A DNA stretch of 62,000 bases from Symbiodinium natans (GCA_905221605.1 CAJNDS010002730.1:155001-217000), one strand, 5' to 3'; positions 1-9,480 are shown, numbered from the stretch's first letter. Program-made: numbers and translations. Notes: generated by a model from the sequence alone, not told the origin.

Positions 1-719
1 GAGCCCTATACCCTAAGTCCTATGTAAGCCCAAACTCGGGGCCAAAGGCGGCCCCCCTACAAAGAAGAGGCGGCGCTGAAGCCCTTCCACCTGGCGCAAC
101 GCCCGCCTCCCACAGCTCGGGGGTCGGCAACTTGTACCCCCAGGGCTCCAGCCCAGGCGGTCCCCGACCTCTCGCCGCAGCGTGCCCAAGGACCAAGGGG
201 GCCTCTAGGTCAGGCGGCGGGTGCTCAACGAAGCTGTTTTCTGGGTCAAACAGGCGGGCCCCCCCGGCTTGGGCCCAAGCCGGGCCCCTCTGGCAGAGGG
301 CCCCCTTTTGGGGCCTTCTGGCCCTGTATTTTCTTTGGGCTTTGTTGAGTCTTTTGAACCCCCGGCAGCCCCCCCCCCCCCCCCCCCCCCCGCAGCCCCC
401 CCCCCCCCCCCTCGTGGACTGGTGACCTGAGCCACAGCCCATTTGGGCCTTTCTGCCCTTCTGTGGCTTTTCTTTGTGAACCTGAACCAGGCTTGCGACC
501 ATGACGGAATGAAGAAGTTTTATGGAAAGTAAGCAGTTGGCTTGAGTTTAGGCCTACACCCCCTAAATGGAAGAGGTTTGGGTGGTTTGCCGCCTCGGAC
601 GGCGTGGAAAAGTGTTAGATGGCCTTCCACAATCGGGCCAAAGCTGCTCTTCGCGCCTCACGAAGCTTTCGAGCTTGTTCCAAAACCTAACCTTCACAGC
701 ATCTCGCCCTATCACAGCA
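1..719. other. GC-rich non-repetitive segment, no gene supported
   Basis: Long overlapping open frames exist on both strands here, but they are driven by C/G homopolymers (two poly-C runs near 368-413) and give Pro- or Gly-rich low-complexity peptides. I see no splice-consistent exon or recognisable domain. Confidence 0.5.
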
Positions 720-925
720 AACCCTAAACCCTAAACCCTAAACCCTAAACCCTAAACCCTAAACCCTAAACCCTAAACCCTAAACCCTAAACCCTAAACC
801 CTAAACCCTAAACCCTAAACCCTAAACCCTAAACCCTAAACCCTAAACCCTAAACCCTGAACCCTGAACCCTGAACCCTGAACCCTAAACCCTAAACCCT
901 AAACCCTTAACCCTTAAACCCTAAA
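720..925. repeat. Interstitial telomeric array (CCCTAAA)n
   Basis: About 28 near-perfect CCCTAAA units, with a few CCCTGAA and CCCTTAA variants at the right end. Sequence continues on both sides, so this is not a chromosome end. Confidence 0.97.
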
Positions 926-1056
926 CCCACCGGTTTGCGGTTCAGGGCTTAAGGGCTTATCGGGGCTCAAAGGTTCGGAGTCTTGAGGCACGCTTTTGCA
1001 GTTGGCGCCTGCGACACCTTCTTCCTATGTGGGATTTAGGGTTTAGGGTTTAAATT

Positions 1057-1244
1057 CTCTGCTAAACTCATTGGAAATCGAGCACGTTTGGGCAAATCCT
1101 GGAATTTCCCGTTTTGGGTCCCATTTAAGGGCCAGGGCACCCCGAACATCCCCACCAGGGCATCCCCACCAGGGTACCCCGAAATCTGCAAAATGAAGCG
1201 GTCATTTCTTCCATGTGAATCCTCTGCTAAACTCATTGGAAATC
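1057..1244. repeat. 23-bp direct duplication flanking a 142-bp unique segment
   Basis: The same 23 bases, starting CTCTGCTAAACTCATTGG, occur at 1057-1079 and 1222-1244. The + strand is open through both and encodes AKLIGN twice. This resembles the exon-fragment duplications around telomeric introns elsewhere in the window, but the segment between the copies is not telomeric. Confidence 0.7.
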
Positions 1245-1441
1245 ATCCCCACCAAGTAAGGGGCCTTCCCTGTAAGACGCCTTCCCCGTAGGGGGGTTTC
1301 CCCGTCAGGGGCCGACCCCAAACGAGAAATGTTGCGCCGACTGACAACCCCACTAAGAAGGAAACAAAAACTAAGCCCCCTTGATAGGGGGTCGGGGTTG
1401 GGGGTAGAATCCCTAAACCCTAAAAGAGTTGAGTCTGGGTA

Positions 1442-1522
1442 TGTCTAGGGTGGGTGTCACTGAGCTGAGCTGGAGCGAGCGGCTCGGGGTGTTTTACACC
1501 CGAGCGAGCGAATACGACTGAC
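1442..1522 (+). CDS. Candidate short ORF or exon, unknown
   Basis: An ATG-initiated stretch of 26 codons (MSRVGVTELSWSERLGVFYT..., stop at 1520-1522) lies between degenerate telomeric repeats. Its composition is protein-like, but it contains a GC-rich hairpin around 1480-1505 and has no homologue I recognise. It may be part of the + strand gene continuing to 5151. Confidence 0.2.
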
Positions 1523-1687
1523 ACACCCTGCACCCTACACCCTGCACCCTGCACCCTACACCCTACACCCTACACCCTAAACCCTAAGCCCTAAACCCTA
1601 AACCCTGAAGGGTGTCTGGGCGAGTCCCTAAGCCTTCAGCCCCTCTTCTTGCGAATCTAACCCTAGGGTTTAGGTTTTAGGGTTTAG

Positions 1688-1746
1688 GGATCATATAAAA
1701 TCCTGTGGATCGTTTAGAGAGGTCAAAGCCAGCTTCGACTGTTCAG
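1688..1746 (+). CDS. Candidate exon followed by a GTGAGT donor
   Basis: One frame reads CGSFREVKASFDCSG up to TTCAG|GTGAGTGG, a textbook 5' splice site. Family unknown. It would be an upstream exon of the fragmentary + strand gene. Confidence 0.3.
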
Positions 1747-1828
1747 GTGAGTGGGGGAGGGTCACGTGCAACATGAGTCCTATTGCGGTTAGACGCGAAT
1801 TCGACCCTAAACCCCTGAACCCTCAACC

Positions 1829-1930
1829 AGCGCTAGCACAAGCCCTCAACCCGAAAACGCAGGCACTTTGGGATATGCGCCAGCCCCTGCAGGATTCATC
1901 CAGGCAACTGGGCAGACATCAAAAGGGTGC
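1829..1930 (+). CDS. Candidate internal exon, unknown protein
   Basis: Open with no Met: SASTSPQPENAGTLGYAPAP then AGFIQATGQTSKGC. Balanced composition with Pro/Ala-rich linker character. All three - strand frames are poorer or broken. It lies between two telomeric arrays, the usual position of exons in this window. Confidence 0.4.
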
Positions 1931-2123
1931 AGCTTTAGGGTTAAGGGTTTGATTTGTGTTTAGGGTTTAGGGTTTAAGGTTTAAGAATTTCGATTCGGAA
2001 GTGCTCAGGGTGTGAGGGTTTAGGGCTGAGGGTTTAGGACTCAAGGCTCAGGGCTTACGTTTGGGGCTCCAAAGGTTTGGGGTACCGTGAACCCCCCAAC
2101 TCAAGCCTTACGGACTCCCAGCT

Positions 2124-2355
2124 GTTTAGGGTTTAGGGTTTAGGGTTTAGGGTTTAGGGTTTAGGGTTTAGGGTTTAGGGTTTAGGGTTTAGGGTTTAGG
2201 GTTTAGGGTTTAGGGTTTAGGGCTGTAGGTTGATTTGTACCGTGGTCCCCGAAGCTCGAAACCCTGAATCCTCAACCCCGAGAGGTCGACCCTGGGCTCA
2301 GGGTTTAGGGTTTAGGGTTTAGGGTTTAGGGTTTAGGGTTTAGGGTTTAGGGTCC
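2124..2355. repeat. Two interstitial telomeric arrays (TTTAGGG)n
   Basis: TTTAGGG runs at 2124-2222 and about 2298-2352, opposite in orientation to the array at 720-925. A 75-bp non-repeat segment lies between them. Confidence 0.95.
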
Positions 2356-2427
2356 AAGTGTGTAAGAGTTGAGGGTTTAAGGTTTAGGGGGGGTCTGTGT
2401 TTTTTGCAGCGGTGTGCCTCGGGCCTG

Positions 2428-2600
2428 TCCCCTTGCAAAGGTGTGGCTTGGCTTGGCTTGGCTTGGCTTGTCCCCTTGCAAAGGCGTGGCTTGGCTCGGC
2501 TTGGCTTGGCTTTGCGGGCCTGGCTTGGCTTGGCTTGGCCTGGCCTGGCTCGTCTTGGCTCGGCTCGGCTTGGCTTGGCTTTCCTCGCCTCAGCTTCGTG
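2428..2600. repeat. GGCTT pentanucleotide minisatellite
   Basis: About 30 units of GGCTT and GGCTC, interrupted by a twice-repeated CCCCTTGCAAAGG segment. The Leu/Ala/Trp/Gly-rich and Lys/Ala/Ser-rich ORFs across it are artefacts of the repeat. Confidence 0.85.
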
Positions 2601-2612
2601 CGAAGCTTGCTT

Positions 2613-2755
2613 CAAAGATCGTGTTTGCAAATGAGGGTTTTAAGTCGTAAGAACCCATCATGTGAGCATCGTCTTTGCAAATGGGGGAGGGGGAGTTTAA
2701 GTCGTACGAACCCGTCATGCGAGCATTGTGTTTGCATATGTGGGGGGGGGGGGGG
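2613..2755. repeat. Short tandem repeat of 50-60 bp ending in a poly-G run
   Basis: Three diverging units with the common words TTTGCAAATG and AAGTCGTAAGAACCC/AAGTCGTACGAACCC, followed by a 14-nt G run. Confidence 0.7.
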
Positions 2756-2815
2756 GCTGGCCCCCCAACCCCCCGCTTTTTGTCAAACTCTAAACCCCTA
2801 AACCCCTAGTCCCTG

Positions 2816-2908
2816 CCTTTTCGCACCACCCGAGGAGCAAGCCGAATATCGGATTTGGCTCAACCTGTGAGCGAGCTAGGGCCCATGGCAGGCCGGAGTC
2901 TAAAACCG
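2816..2908 (+). CDS. Candidate internal exon, unknown protein
   Basis: One frame reads PFRTTRGASRISDLAQPVSE then LGPMAGRSLKP without a stop, between poly-G sequence and the telomeric array at 2932. Same strand and spacing as the other candidate exons up to 5151. Confidence 0.35.
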
Positions 2909-2931
2909 GGGGGGAATGGTCAAAACTCCTT

Positions 2932-3018
2932 AAACCCTAAACCCTAAACCCTAAACCCTAAACCCTAAACCCTAAACCCTAAACCCTAAACCCTAAACCC
3001 TAAACCCTAAACCCCTAA
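2932..3018. repeat. Interstitial telomeric array (CCCTAAA)n
   Basis: About 12 CCCTAAA units. The next array, at 3115, is in the opposite orientation, leaving a ~100-bp island between them. Confidence 0.95.
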
Positions 3019-3021
3019 ATT

Positions 3022-3116
3022 GCGAAGCCCGCTTTTCTGAAAGCCCGCAACTCTACGGCCGTTGCGTTAAGCCCTCAGCGACTCCCAGGCCTAGATCCTA
3101 TAAACAGTTTTGCAGG
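3022..3116 (+). CDS. Candidate exon between opposed telomeric arrays
   Basis: The + strand reads AKPAFLKARNSTAVALSPQR then LPGLDPINSFAG. A second + frame is also open, so the phase is not certain. The island is exactly the gap between a CCCTAAA and a TTTAGGG array. Confidence 0.35.
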
Positions 3117-3190
3117 GTTTAGGGTTTAGGGTTTAGGGTTTAGGGTTTAGGGTTTAGGGTTTAGGGTTTAGGGTTTAGGGTTTAGGGTTC
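3115..3190. repeat. Interstitial telomeric array (TTTAGGG)n
   Basis: About 10 perfect TTTAGGG units. Confidence 0.95.
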
Positions 3191-3239
3191 TCTTCGGGCG
3201 TGTGTTTTGGAAAGCTCAAGGGGAACGGTTTAGGGTTCA

Positions 3240-3470
3240 GGTTTTGGCGTTTTGCCCAAACCCATTGCATCAATGAGATTTTTTGAGTACGGGCTGGTAT
3301 GGCATACGCCCTGCTCACCTTGAACTGGTGACCCCCTTCCCTCCTCCCCCTCCTTCCCATTCTGCACCCCATGGCAAGTGGATTTGACAAATCCGGACCC
3401 CTTTGTTTTGGAGAGCCGATGTAGCAGAAGGCGCTCCAATCTGCACAGTCTCTTTGCCGGCTGTACACCC
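3240..3470 (-). CDS. Weak candidate exon, unknown
   Basis: An open - strand frame (RLERLLLHRLSKTKGSGFVK... ending near DAMGLGKTPK) overlaps a second open - strand frame. Opposite strand to its neighbours, no recognisable domain, and it may be chance. Confidence 0.15.
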
Positions 3471-3567
3471 CCCGAACCCCTAAACGGCTCAGAGTTTAGG
3501 GTTTAGGATGTAGGTTTTACCTCTTTTTGAAAGGTTCTTGGGTGATGATTGAGGGTTTGTGCATGAG

Positions 3568-3680
3568 GTGCCGCAGCCGCAGGACTAGCCACGGTCGGCA
3601 CGCCTCTACACCACAAGGCCATGTCTATATCTATCACGGATGTTGGACTTGGCGTGTCAGGCTGTCAGGTCGAAAGGGAC
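3568..3680 (+). CDS. Candidate internal exon, unknown protein
   Basis: After CATGAG|GTGCC the + strand reads GAAAAGLATVGTPLHHKAMS then ISITDVGLGVSGCQVERD, 37 codons with no stop and globular-protein composition. The AG|G boundary matches the rule seen in the TTLL gene. One of the better exons of the 1.7-5.15 kb gene. Confidence 0.45.
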
Positions 3681-3749
3681 CTTAAACCCTAAACCCGAAA
3701 CCCTAAGCCCTACCGGGATGGTCGAGGAAGTTGGGGAGGTTGAGGGAGG

Positions 3750-4301
3750 TTGACGGGGTGCCCAGGCCAGGGTAACCTTGAGGAGAGCCGTGTAAGAACC
3801 CTATCCTTGCCCTCTCCATTAGGGACGGGCATGGCAACCATTGTAGTCAATGTATGGTGCCGGCCCAAACTGTGGCTGAAAAGGTTCTGCGGCTCTCCGG
3901 TGGCCTTCCTAAACCCTATACGATCACCTCCCAAGACCCCTGCATTTCTGCAGAGCTCTCGTGGCTCTACCCTGCAAGACCATGAAGCCTTGTTATGGGG
4001 TTCAATCAGAATGTGCCAGAACACTACACATTTTTTTGTTTTTTTTTTCCTAGGTCACTCTTTAGCCTGGAGAGTCGCCGCAACCCAAAAATGTCAACAA
4101 GCAAAATCAAGCACTATACCCTGCTTGTCTCAACAAGCCGGCGACCCGCAAAATCTCCGCAAAGTGTGTACAGGCTCTAGGGTTTTTGGGGCTCAGGGTC
4201 CAAAATGTTCCGGGAATCGTTTAGGGTTCAGGGGTTTGCCGCGGTTTGCCCCTCTTGGAATGCTACCAGGAGGTTCCAAGGCCCCAAAGGCTAAGCCTTA
4301 A
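3750..4301 (+). CDS. Long ORF of doubtful coding status
   Basis: A 183-codon open frame. It spans a T-rich tract ending CCTAG|GTC near 4052 that looks like a 3' splice site, so if coding it is probably two exons rather than one protein. The part after the site (LAWRVAATQKCQQAKSSTIP) is the more protein-like. No domain is recognised, and a 104-codon - strand ORF overlaps. Confidence 0.2.
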   Translation: MTGCPGQGNLEESRVRTLSLPSPLGTGMATIVVNVWCRPKLWLKRFCGSPVAFLNPIRSPPKTPAFLQSSRGSTLQDHEALLWGSIRMCQNTTHFFVFFFLGHSLAWRVAATQKCQQAKSSTIPCLSQQAGDPQNLRKVCTGSRVFGAQGPKCSGNRLGFRGLPRFAPLGMLPGGSKAPKAKP

Positions 4302-4502
4302 ACACTAAACCCTAAACTCCAACAAGATACCCTAAACCCTAAACCTAAACCTCCCCAGAAAAAGAACCCAAACAAATACCCCCAAAACCAGACAAAAACG
4401 GACCCCAAAACAACCCTAAACCCGAAACCCTGAACCCAAAAAACCCGTCAGAGGCCCAGCAAGATGCCCTGGGAGGTTCCACGGCCCCCACGGTCGGAAG
4501 AG

Positions 4503-4588
4503 GCCCCAAAAGCTGAATTCCAGGTTGGGGTTTCGGGTTTAGGGTTTCGGGTTTAGGGTTTAGGGTTTAGGGTTTAGGGTTTAGGGTC
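4503..4588. repeat. Interstitial telomeric repeats (TTTAGGG)n, degenerate at left
   Basis: Mixed TTTCGGG and TTTAGGG units running into the candidate exon at 4586. Confidence 0.9.
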
Positions 4589-4713
4589 CACGTCACTCTG
4601 GTGGCGAGAGGCCAACTGCGTGCCACAGAAACCGATGATGACGGTGAGGCAACCCAGCCAGTGTTTTGGCGCACCTGTTATTCAGCTGAGTCTTCGACAT
4701 GCCTCGCGAGAGA
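4586..4713 (+). CDS. Candidate exon, unknown protein (acidic patch, Cys-containing)
   Basis: The frame VHVTLVARGQLRATETDDDG continues as EATQPVFWRTCYSAESSTCLARD, then meets TAG only where the next telomeric array starts. 43 open codons with an acidic loop and hydrophobic strands. Both - strand alternatives have stops or poor composition. It sits exactly between two TTTAGGG arrays, so both boundaries probably lie at array edges. Confidence 0.5.
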
Positions 4714-4768
4714 TTAGGGTTTAGGGTTTAGGGTTTAGGGTTTAGGGTTTAGGGTTTAGGGTTTAGGG
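4713..4768. repeat. Interstitial telomeric array (TTTAGGG)n
   Basis: Eight TTTAGGG units immediately after the candidate exon. Confidence 0.95.
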
Positions 4769-4929
4769 CCCACAATAACCAAACCCTGAACCGGAACTGT
4801 CACCATTTCTCTGGAGGCATGTCGTGACCAAGGCATATAATTATGAGTTAATTGGATGCCAGGCCGTTATTAGACCAGGACCCGGAGTAGGCCCTTCTCC
4901 CCTTAAAACCAACAAGGGTACTTCTTCTC

Positions 4930-5068
4930 TATTCCTAGGTTACTCCTGGGTTAAACCCTAACCCTAAACCCTAAACCCTAAACCCTAAACCCTAAACCCT
5001 AAACCCTAAATCCTCAACCCTAAACCCTAAACCCTAAACCCTTTGTTATTCCTCGGTTACTCCTGGGT
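4930..5068. repeat. Telomeric array flanked by a 22-bp direct duplication
   Basis: A (CCCTAAA)n array at about 4952-5041 is bracketed by two copies of a 22-bp sequence (TATTCCT[A/C]GGTTACTCC...) at 4930-4951 and 5047-5068, with one mismatch. Copy 1 contains a + strand acceptor-like CTTCTTCTCTATTCCTAG|G; copy 2 has CTCG|G at that place. On the - strand both copies carry CCCAG|GAG. Same architecture as three telomeric introns of the TTLL gene. Confidence 0.85.
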
Positions 5069-5151
5069 CCAGTAGGGTCTGCATACCCCAAAAGTCTGGG
5101 GTCACCGAGACCTCTGCAACGAGCGAGCTGAGCAGTCCTCTCGGCTTCTGA
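5056..5151 (+). CDS. Candidate last exon with stop codon
   Basis: The frame beginning VTPGSSRVCIPQKSGVTETS and ending SELSSPLGF-stop (TGA at 5149-5151) starts inside the second copy of the 22-bp duplication. It would close the + strand gene whose exons begin near 1.7 kb. No domain is recognised. Confidence 0.35.
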   Translation, partial: VTPGSSRVCIPQKSGVTETSATSELSSPLGF

Positions 5152-5395
5152 CCGAACCCCATGAGGGTTTAGGGTTTAGGGCTTAGGGTTTAGGGCCCTA
5201 AGGCCCTAAACTTTAAACCTTTGTTCAAAGGCATAGGGAATCAAGAGTGCTAAGCTTCTTGTCACACCCACAGTTTTGGAACAGATGTGTATTTTGTTTT
5301 TGGTGTTCCTCTTTAAAAAAGGGCTTGAGGACGTTTCTCTTTAATTCGCCTGGCCAGGAGTCGGCCGCCCCTCGCGGTGGGTCCGTCTTGGGGGG

Positions 5396-5449
5396 GTGAG
5401 CACATATGTATACATATATGCATATATATCTATATATATATATATATAT
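5396..5449. repeat. TA dinucleotide microsatellite
   Basis: Alternating TA-rich tract ending in a long TATATATA run, followed at once by GGTACC and a C run. Confidence 0.9.
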
Positions 5450-5580
5450 GGTACCCCCCCCCCACGGGACCTACCTGTTTACAGCTTGTATTGCCGAGGT
5501 TTTGGTCTGGTGGGGAGGGGGAGAGATAAAACAAATAAATATCAACGGGGCTCCTGAGGGGGCACTTTAAAGTATTGTAA

Positions 5581-5669
5581 AGTGCCCCCGGATCCAAGAT
5601 CCAAGATCCAAGATTCCCCAAACAGTTCTTGGGGCATCTTGGATCTTGGATCTTGGATCCGGGGGCACT
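5581..5669. repeat. Perfect 34-bp inverted repeat (long hairpin)
   Basis: Arm 1 at 5581-5614 (AGTGCCCCCGGATCCAAGAT...) is exactly complementary to arm 2 at 5636-5669. Each arm carries three ATCCAAG units, and the 21-bp loop itself begins CCCCA and ends TGGGG. The word GGCACTTTAAAGT recurs in the flanks to 5790. Confidence 0.95.
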
Positions 5670-5825
5670 TTTTCAAGTTCTTTAAAGTGCCCCTTGAAGC
5701 CCAATTCGTCTAAGTACAAATGGTGCCCTGTACTTTGTCTCCCGGGGCTCCCAGGGGGGCACTTTAAAGTCCTTTAAAGTATCCCCTGCGGAGCAATTCG
5801 TCTAAGGAGAGAGGCTCTGGGCGCC

Positions 5826-6200
5826 ATAATCCTCAACATTTCAGTTGTATAGCAACTCGATACCTGTACTCAGGTATTCCTAAATCCTAAATCATGTTAA
5901 TACAACACAGCACATAGCATCACACATTATATGGGGGCAATAACCCTCAACACTTTAGTTATATAGATACTCCGAAATCCTAAATCATACTAATATAACA
6001 CAGCACATGGCATCACACATTATATGGGGGGCAATAATCCTCAACACTTTAGTTATATAGCAACTCGATATCTATAAAGCGTACCGGTACAATGGCACGA
6101 CACGTTATATGTATACAGGCTCTGGTGGCAATAGCCTTCAACACTTCAAGTATATAGCAACTCTGCATCTGTACTCAAACATTACTAAAGTACAGCTCAT
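5826..6200. repeat. Tandem repeat of ~90-110 bp, about four units
   Basis: Recurring blocks: GGCAATAACCCTCAACACTT, TATAGCAACTCGATA and GGCATCACACATTATATGG. The units diverge progressively towards 6200. Confidence 0.85.
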
Positions 6201-6760
6201 GGCATTGTGATTTAAGCGCCTCAACACATGGGTAGCCTTGAGTGTTCAAATCAACCGCTCGCCCTGCTATCTTTTCGACTTCGTGGCGTGTTTCAACGTC
6301 AGCGGTCAGGTCACCGTCGGGAAGGGGCAAGCTCCGGCATCTTAACGCCTGCGACCTCCAATGATCCCATGACGACGACCCCATCCAGCGAATCCAATGC
6401 AGTGGCATCGGTGCAACCAATCGCAAATCGAGACCATCCGCGACAACATCTCCAACAATGTCATAGAGGTCCATGACTCTCGGAAGCCGGTCACTCGCAC
6501 GGTGCTCTCTACGATGATGTGCAACATACAGCAGCAGTTGTGTCTATCACCTGTCGGACTTGTCGGTCCATGGCCACGAGCGGCAAACGAAAAATTGGAA
6601 CAAGTTCTTCGTGTTCCCAAGCGTGCTCGCAGCACGCCCAACTCCCCCCCCGGCACGAGCCCTTTGCGATGGACATGCTGGTGATGGCCCCTCCTTAGTG
6701 GACACGCTTCCCAAAGAGAATTCTGGACGCAAGTTTCTTCTTGTTTCAGCAGTCATATTT
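6175..6760 (+). other. Gene-like GC-balanced island, strand and exons unresolved
   Basis: No telomeric or satellite repeats. Several overlapping 60-105-codon ORFs occur on both strands, e.g. a + frame with NNVIEVHDSRKPVTRTVLST at 6397-6684 and a - frame with ADVETRHEVEKIAGRAVDLN at 6175-6474. A T-rich 3' splice-like motif (CTTCTTGTTTCAGCAG) ends at 6752. Probably part of the gene continuing into 6760-7208, but I cannot place exons. Confidence 0.35.
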
Positions 6761-7208
6761 TGGAATATATGAGGGCTATGCGCTACATACGTTCAAACAA
6801 CCTTATCAACATCCCCAACTACAACCATCTTCTCGAAATCACACCAAACACAACCGCGCCCAGGAGTCCCGCCTCGAGCTCATCTTCAAGTTCTTCCAGT
6901 TCGGAATCGGCTAGCTCGTCGCAGTCTTCTTCCAAGAAGCCAACCAAGCGCCAAAAGCAAACTGAAAAGGTAGCCTCATCTACCCCGGAGGTTGCGACGG
7001 ACATCTTGGATTGCTTCCTGGTGGAACACCCCCAGTTTCTAGAGTTGGAGGCGGACAAGCATGACCTTGAAGTGTCGCCGCCCTTGAGAAGCAAGTTCAA
7101 GAGCACGAGATGCGCGTCTACATCCTGGAGAGCGACATTCAGGAGTACGAGCACGAGAACGCACAACCTCGTCAGAAACTCGAGGAGCTCCAGAAAAAGC
7201 TTCCCTAG
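6760..7208 (+). pseudogene. Ser-rich plus coiled-coil protein, one apparent frameshift
   Basis: From ATG 6760 the frame gives about 45 residues, then a poly-Ser tract, a basic patch (KKPTKRQKQTEK) and VEHPQFLELEADKHDLE. Near 7066 the coding character moves to another frame: AALEKQVQEHEMRVYILESD, then QEYEHENAQ and KLEELQKKLP, stop at 7206-7208. That second part is a clear coiled coil. One lost base would explain the switch; no plausible intron fits. It is either a decayed gene or a sequencing error. The preceding acceptor-like motif at 6752 suggests this is an internal or last exon rather than a true start. Confidence 0.45.
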
Positions 7209-7443
7209 TCCGACAACCAGAGAAGGTCACAAGGACTTGGCTTGTGCACAGTCTATGATGCACAAGCGTTTTTCCACTAGGTATGCCTGCAGAGAGAGCC
7301 TGCTCCATGTCGAGTAAAAGAATGGCCGGCTTTGCAACACAGGCAGTGTCATGTTCCTTCATACGTGTGCTCCTAGACGTGTGCTTGCAGCCTGCTCTTT
7401 GTCTCAACAGAAACGATACGAGCTAATCTTCCCCCCCCCTTCC

Positions 7444-7494
7444 ATGGCGGACCTTGCAGCATCAACTGTCTTACCCCTGCAAATGTCTCAAAAG
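7444..7494 (+). CDS. Candidate first exon ending at AAG|GTAGG
   Basis: ATG at 7444 opens MADLAASTVLPLQMSQK, ending exactly at AAAAG|GTAGGTCCCGTGGGGG. The same donor-like sequence occurs inverted at 5450-5477 (- strand CAG|GTAGGTCCCGTGGGGG). If real, the exon would lead into the satellite block at 7.5-14.2 kb as a giant intron. Confidence 0.25.
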
Positions 7495-8434
7495 GTAGGT
7501 CCCGTGGGGGGGGGGGGGGGGGGGGGGGTGGGTGGCTTAAATAGGGTCTATTTGGAAGCTGAGAGTCGTGTTTTGGTGTGGTAGATAGAAAGGAAAGGGC
7601 ATGATAAAGTAGCGAGAGGAGCTCTTCAATTCCCTTCCTTATCTCCTATGCTCTTTTCCTTCTTTATTGCAACAGGAGAAGACAGGAAAAGGGCTTCCAT
7701 TCCCCACTTGTTCTTCCTTTCTTGTGTTTTTGTCATTTAGAGGGGAACAGGAGAAGAGGAGGGAGAGAGAAGGAGAGGGGAGAGATAACAGGAATCCAAT
7801 TTCAGTGGAATAGCAAAGAAAAGAATAGAAGAGAGATGAATAGAGAAGAGGGAGAGACAAAACGAGGCGCTGAGAAGATGGCACTCTTCTTTATCTATCC
7901 TATCTCCCTTATCTCCTTTACCTTCCTAGGCTTTATCATTCAAGTTCTTTTCTTGTGTTTTATCAGTTAAACGGAAACAGAAGGAGAGAAGGGAACGGGA
8001 AGTGAGAGAGGAGAGACAAAAAGGAGGCCATTTTAATTTTCTGGAAGGGTACTGAACAGAAGAGAGGAGACAAGAAACAAGGAGACGGAGGAACACAACA
8101 AGGCGCAAAGAAGATGGCACTCTTCTTTATCTATCATCTCTCCCTTCCTTGTCTCTCCCTTTTCCCTCGATTATTAAAAAGGACAAGACCTCTTCGCAGA
8201 TAGGTGCCCTCTCTCCTCTTCAGGAAGCCCCCTTGCCCTTATTTTGCTTGCCTTCTGAAACGACAAGGAAAACAACACATAGAAAGAGAGGAAATGGAAT
8301 GAACCAATAGGCAATGGAGCTCTTCAATTTCTTTCCCTATCTCTTTTCTTCTTTTTTCATTCTTCATTCAACAAGGAAAAGAAGCTTCCTTTTGTGTGTT
8401 TTTGAGATTTAAAGGAGAACAAGAGAAGAGAAGG

Positions 8435-8465
<31 letters not shown>

Positions 8466-8689
8466 GAGGAGAGATCAAAAGGAATGCAACTCTAAATGGA
8501 AGAGCAATGAAAAGAATGGAAGAGAAATGAGGACAGGCGAAATGCAAAAATCAGGCAAAGAGAAGATGGTGCTCGTTTTCATCTTTCCTCTGGTTCTTAT
8601 TTTTCTCTTCTCTTGTTCATTTCCGTTAGAAAAAACAAAAGGAATAACAATGAACATGTAAGCAAACCCAGCTGATGCTCATGATTTTT

Positions 8690-9480
8690 TTCCTTTCTCC
8701 CTCTCTCTCTCTCTCCATATATGGGCGATGGAACGGGTGTCCTTGTTGGGCCGTTTCCTGCATCTTCAAGTGAGGAACCTAAGTGTTTTCTTTTGTTCGT
8801 TTGAAGACACAGAAAGCGATTAAAAGGGACGTCCATTTTGGATTGGCAGCCAACCTCTCTCTCCCTATATATGGGCGATGGAATGGGTGTCCTTTTTGAT
8901 CGTTTTCTGCATCTTCAAGCGAGGAAAAGGGACACCCCACAAGAAAGCACTTAGGGTGTCCCTTTTGCTCGTTTGAAGACACAGCAAGCGATTAAAAGGG
9001 ACGCCCATTTTGGATTGGCAGCAAACCCAGCTGATGCTCATGATTTCTCTCTCTCCCCATATATGGGCGATGGAACGGGTGTCCTTCTTGGATCGTTTTC
9101 TGCATCTTCAAGCGAAGAAAAGGGACACCACAAGAAACACTTAGGGTGTCCCTTTTGCTCGTTTCAAGAAACAGAAAGCGATTAAAAGGGACGCCCATTT
9201 TGGATCGGCAGCAAACCCAGCCGATGCTCATGATTTATCTCTGTCTATATATGGGCGATGGAACGGGTGTCCTTCTTGGATCGTTTTCTGCATCTTCAAG
9301 CGAAGAAAAGGGACACCACAAGAAAACACTTAGTAAGGGTGCCCCTTTTGCTCGTTTCAAGACACAGAAAGCGATTAAAAGGGACGCCCATTTTGGATCG
9401 GCAGCAAACCCAGCTGATGCTCATGATTTATCTCTGTCTATATATGGGCGATGGAACGGGTGTTCCTGATCGTTTTCTGC
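8690..9480. repeat. ~190-bp subrepeats within the 2-kb unit
   Basis: ATATATGGGCGATGGAACGG starts near 8717, 8877, 9059, 9247 and 9440. Each subunit carries CATCTTCAAGCGAAGAAAAG, AAAGCGATTAAAAGGGACG and CCCAGCTGATGCTCATGA. A second set lies at 10.9-11.5 kb. AGGGACACC and GGTGTCCCTT form small inverted repeats in each subunit. Confidence 0.9.

Noticed and set aside
205-502. Gly-rich and Pro-rich ORFs on both strands
   Set aside because: They are created by poly-C/poly-G runs, and equivalent frames are open on both strands.
720-925. A chromosome end (true telomere)
   Set aside because: Sequence continues normally on both sides, and similar arrays occur throughout in both orientations.
2340-2801. 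Lys/Ala/Ser and Leu/Ala/Trp ORFs of 76-134 codons
   Set aside because: Direct products of the GGCTT minisatellite.
2850-2870. Dinoflagellate spliced-leader sequence (TTGGCTCAA similarity)
   Set aside because: Only nine bases match; the rest of the 22-nt leader is absent.
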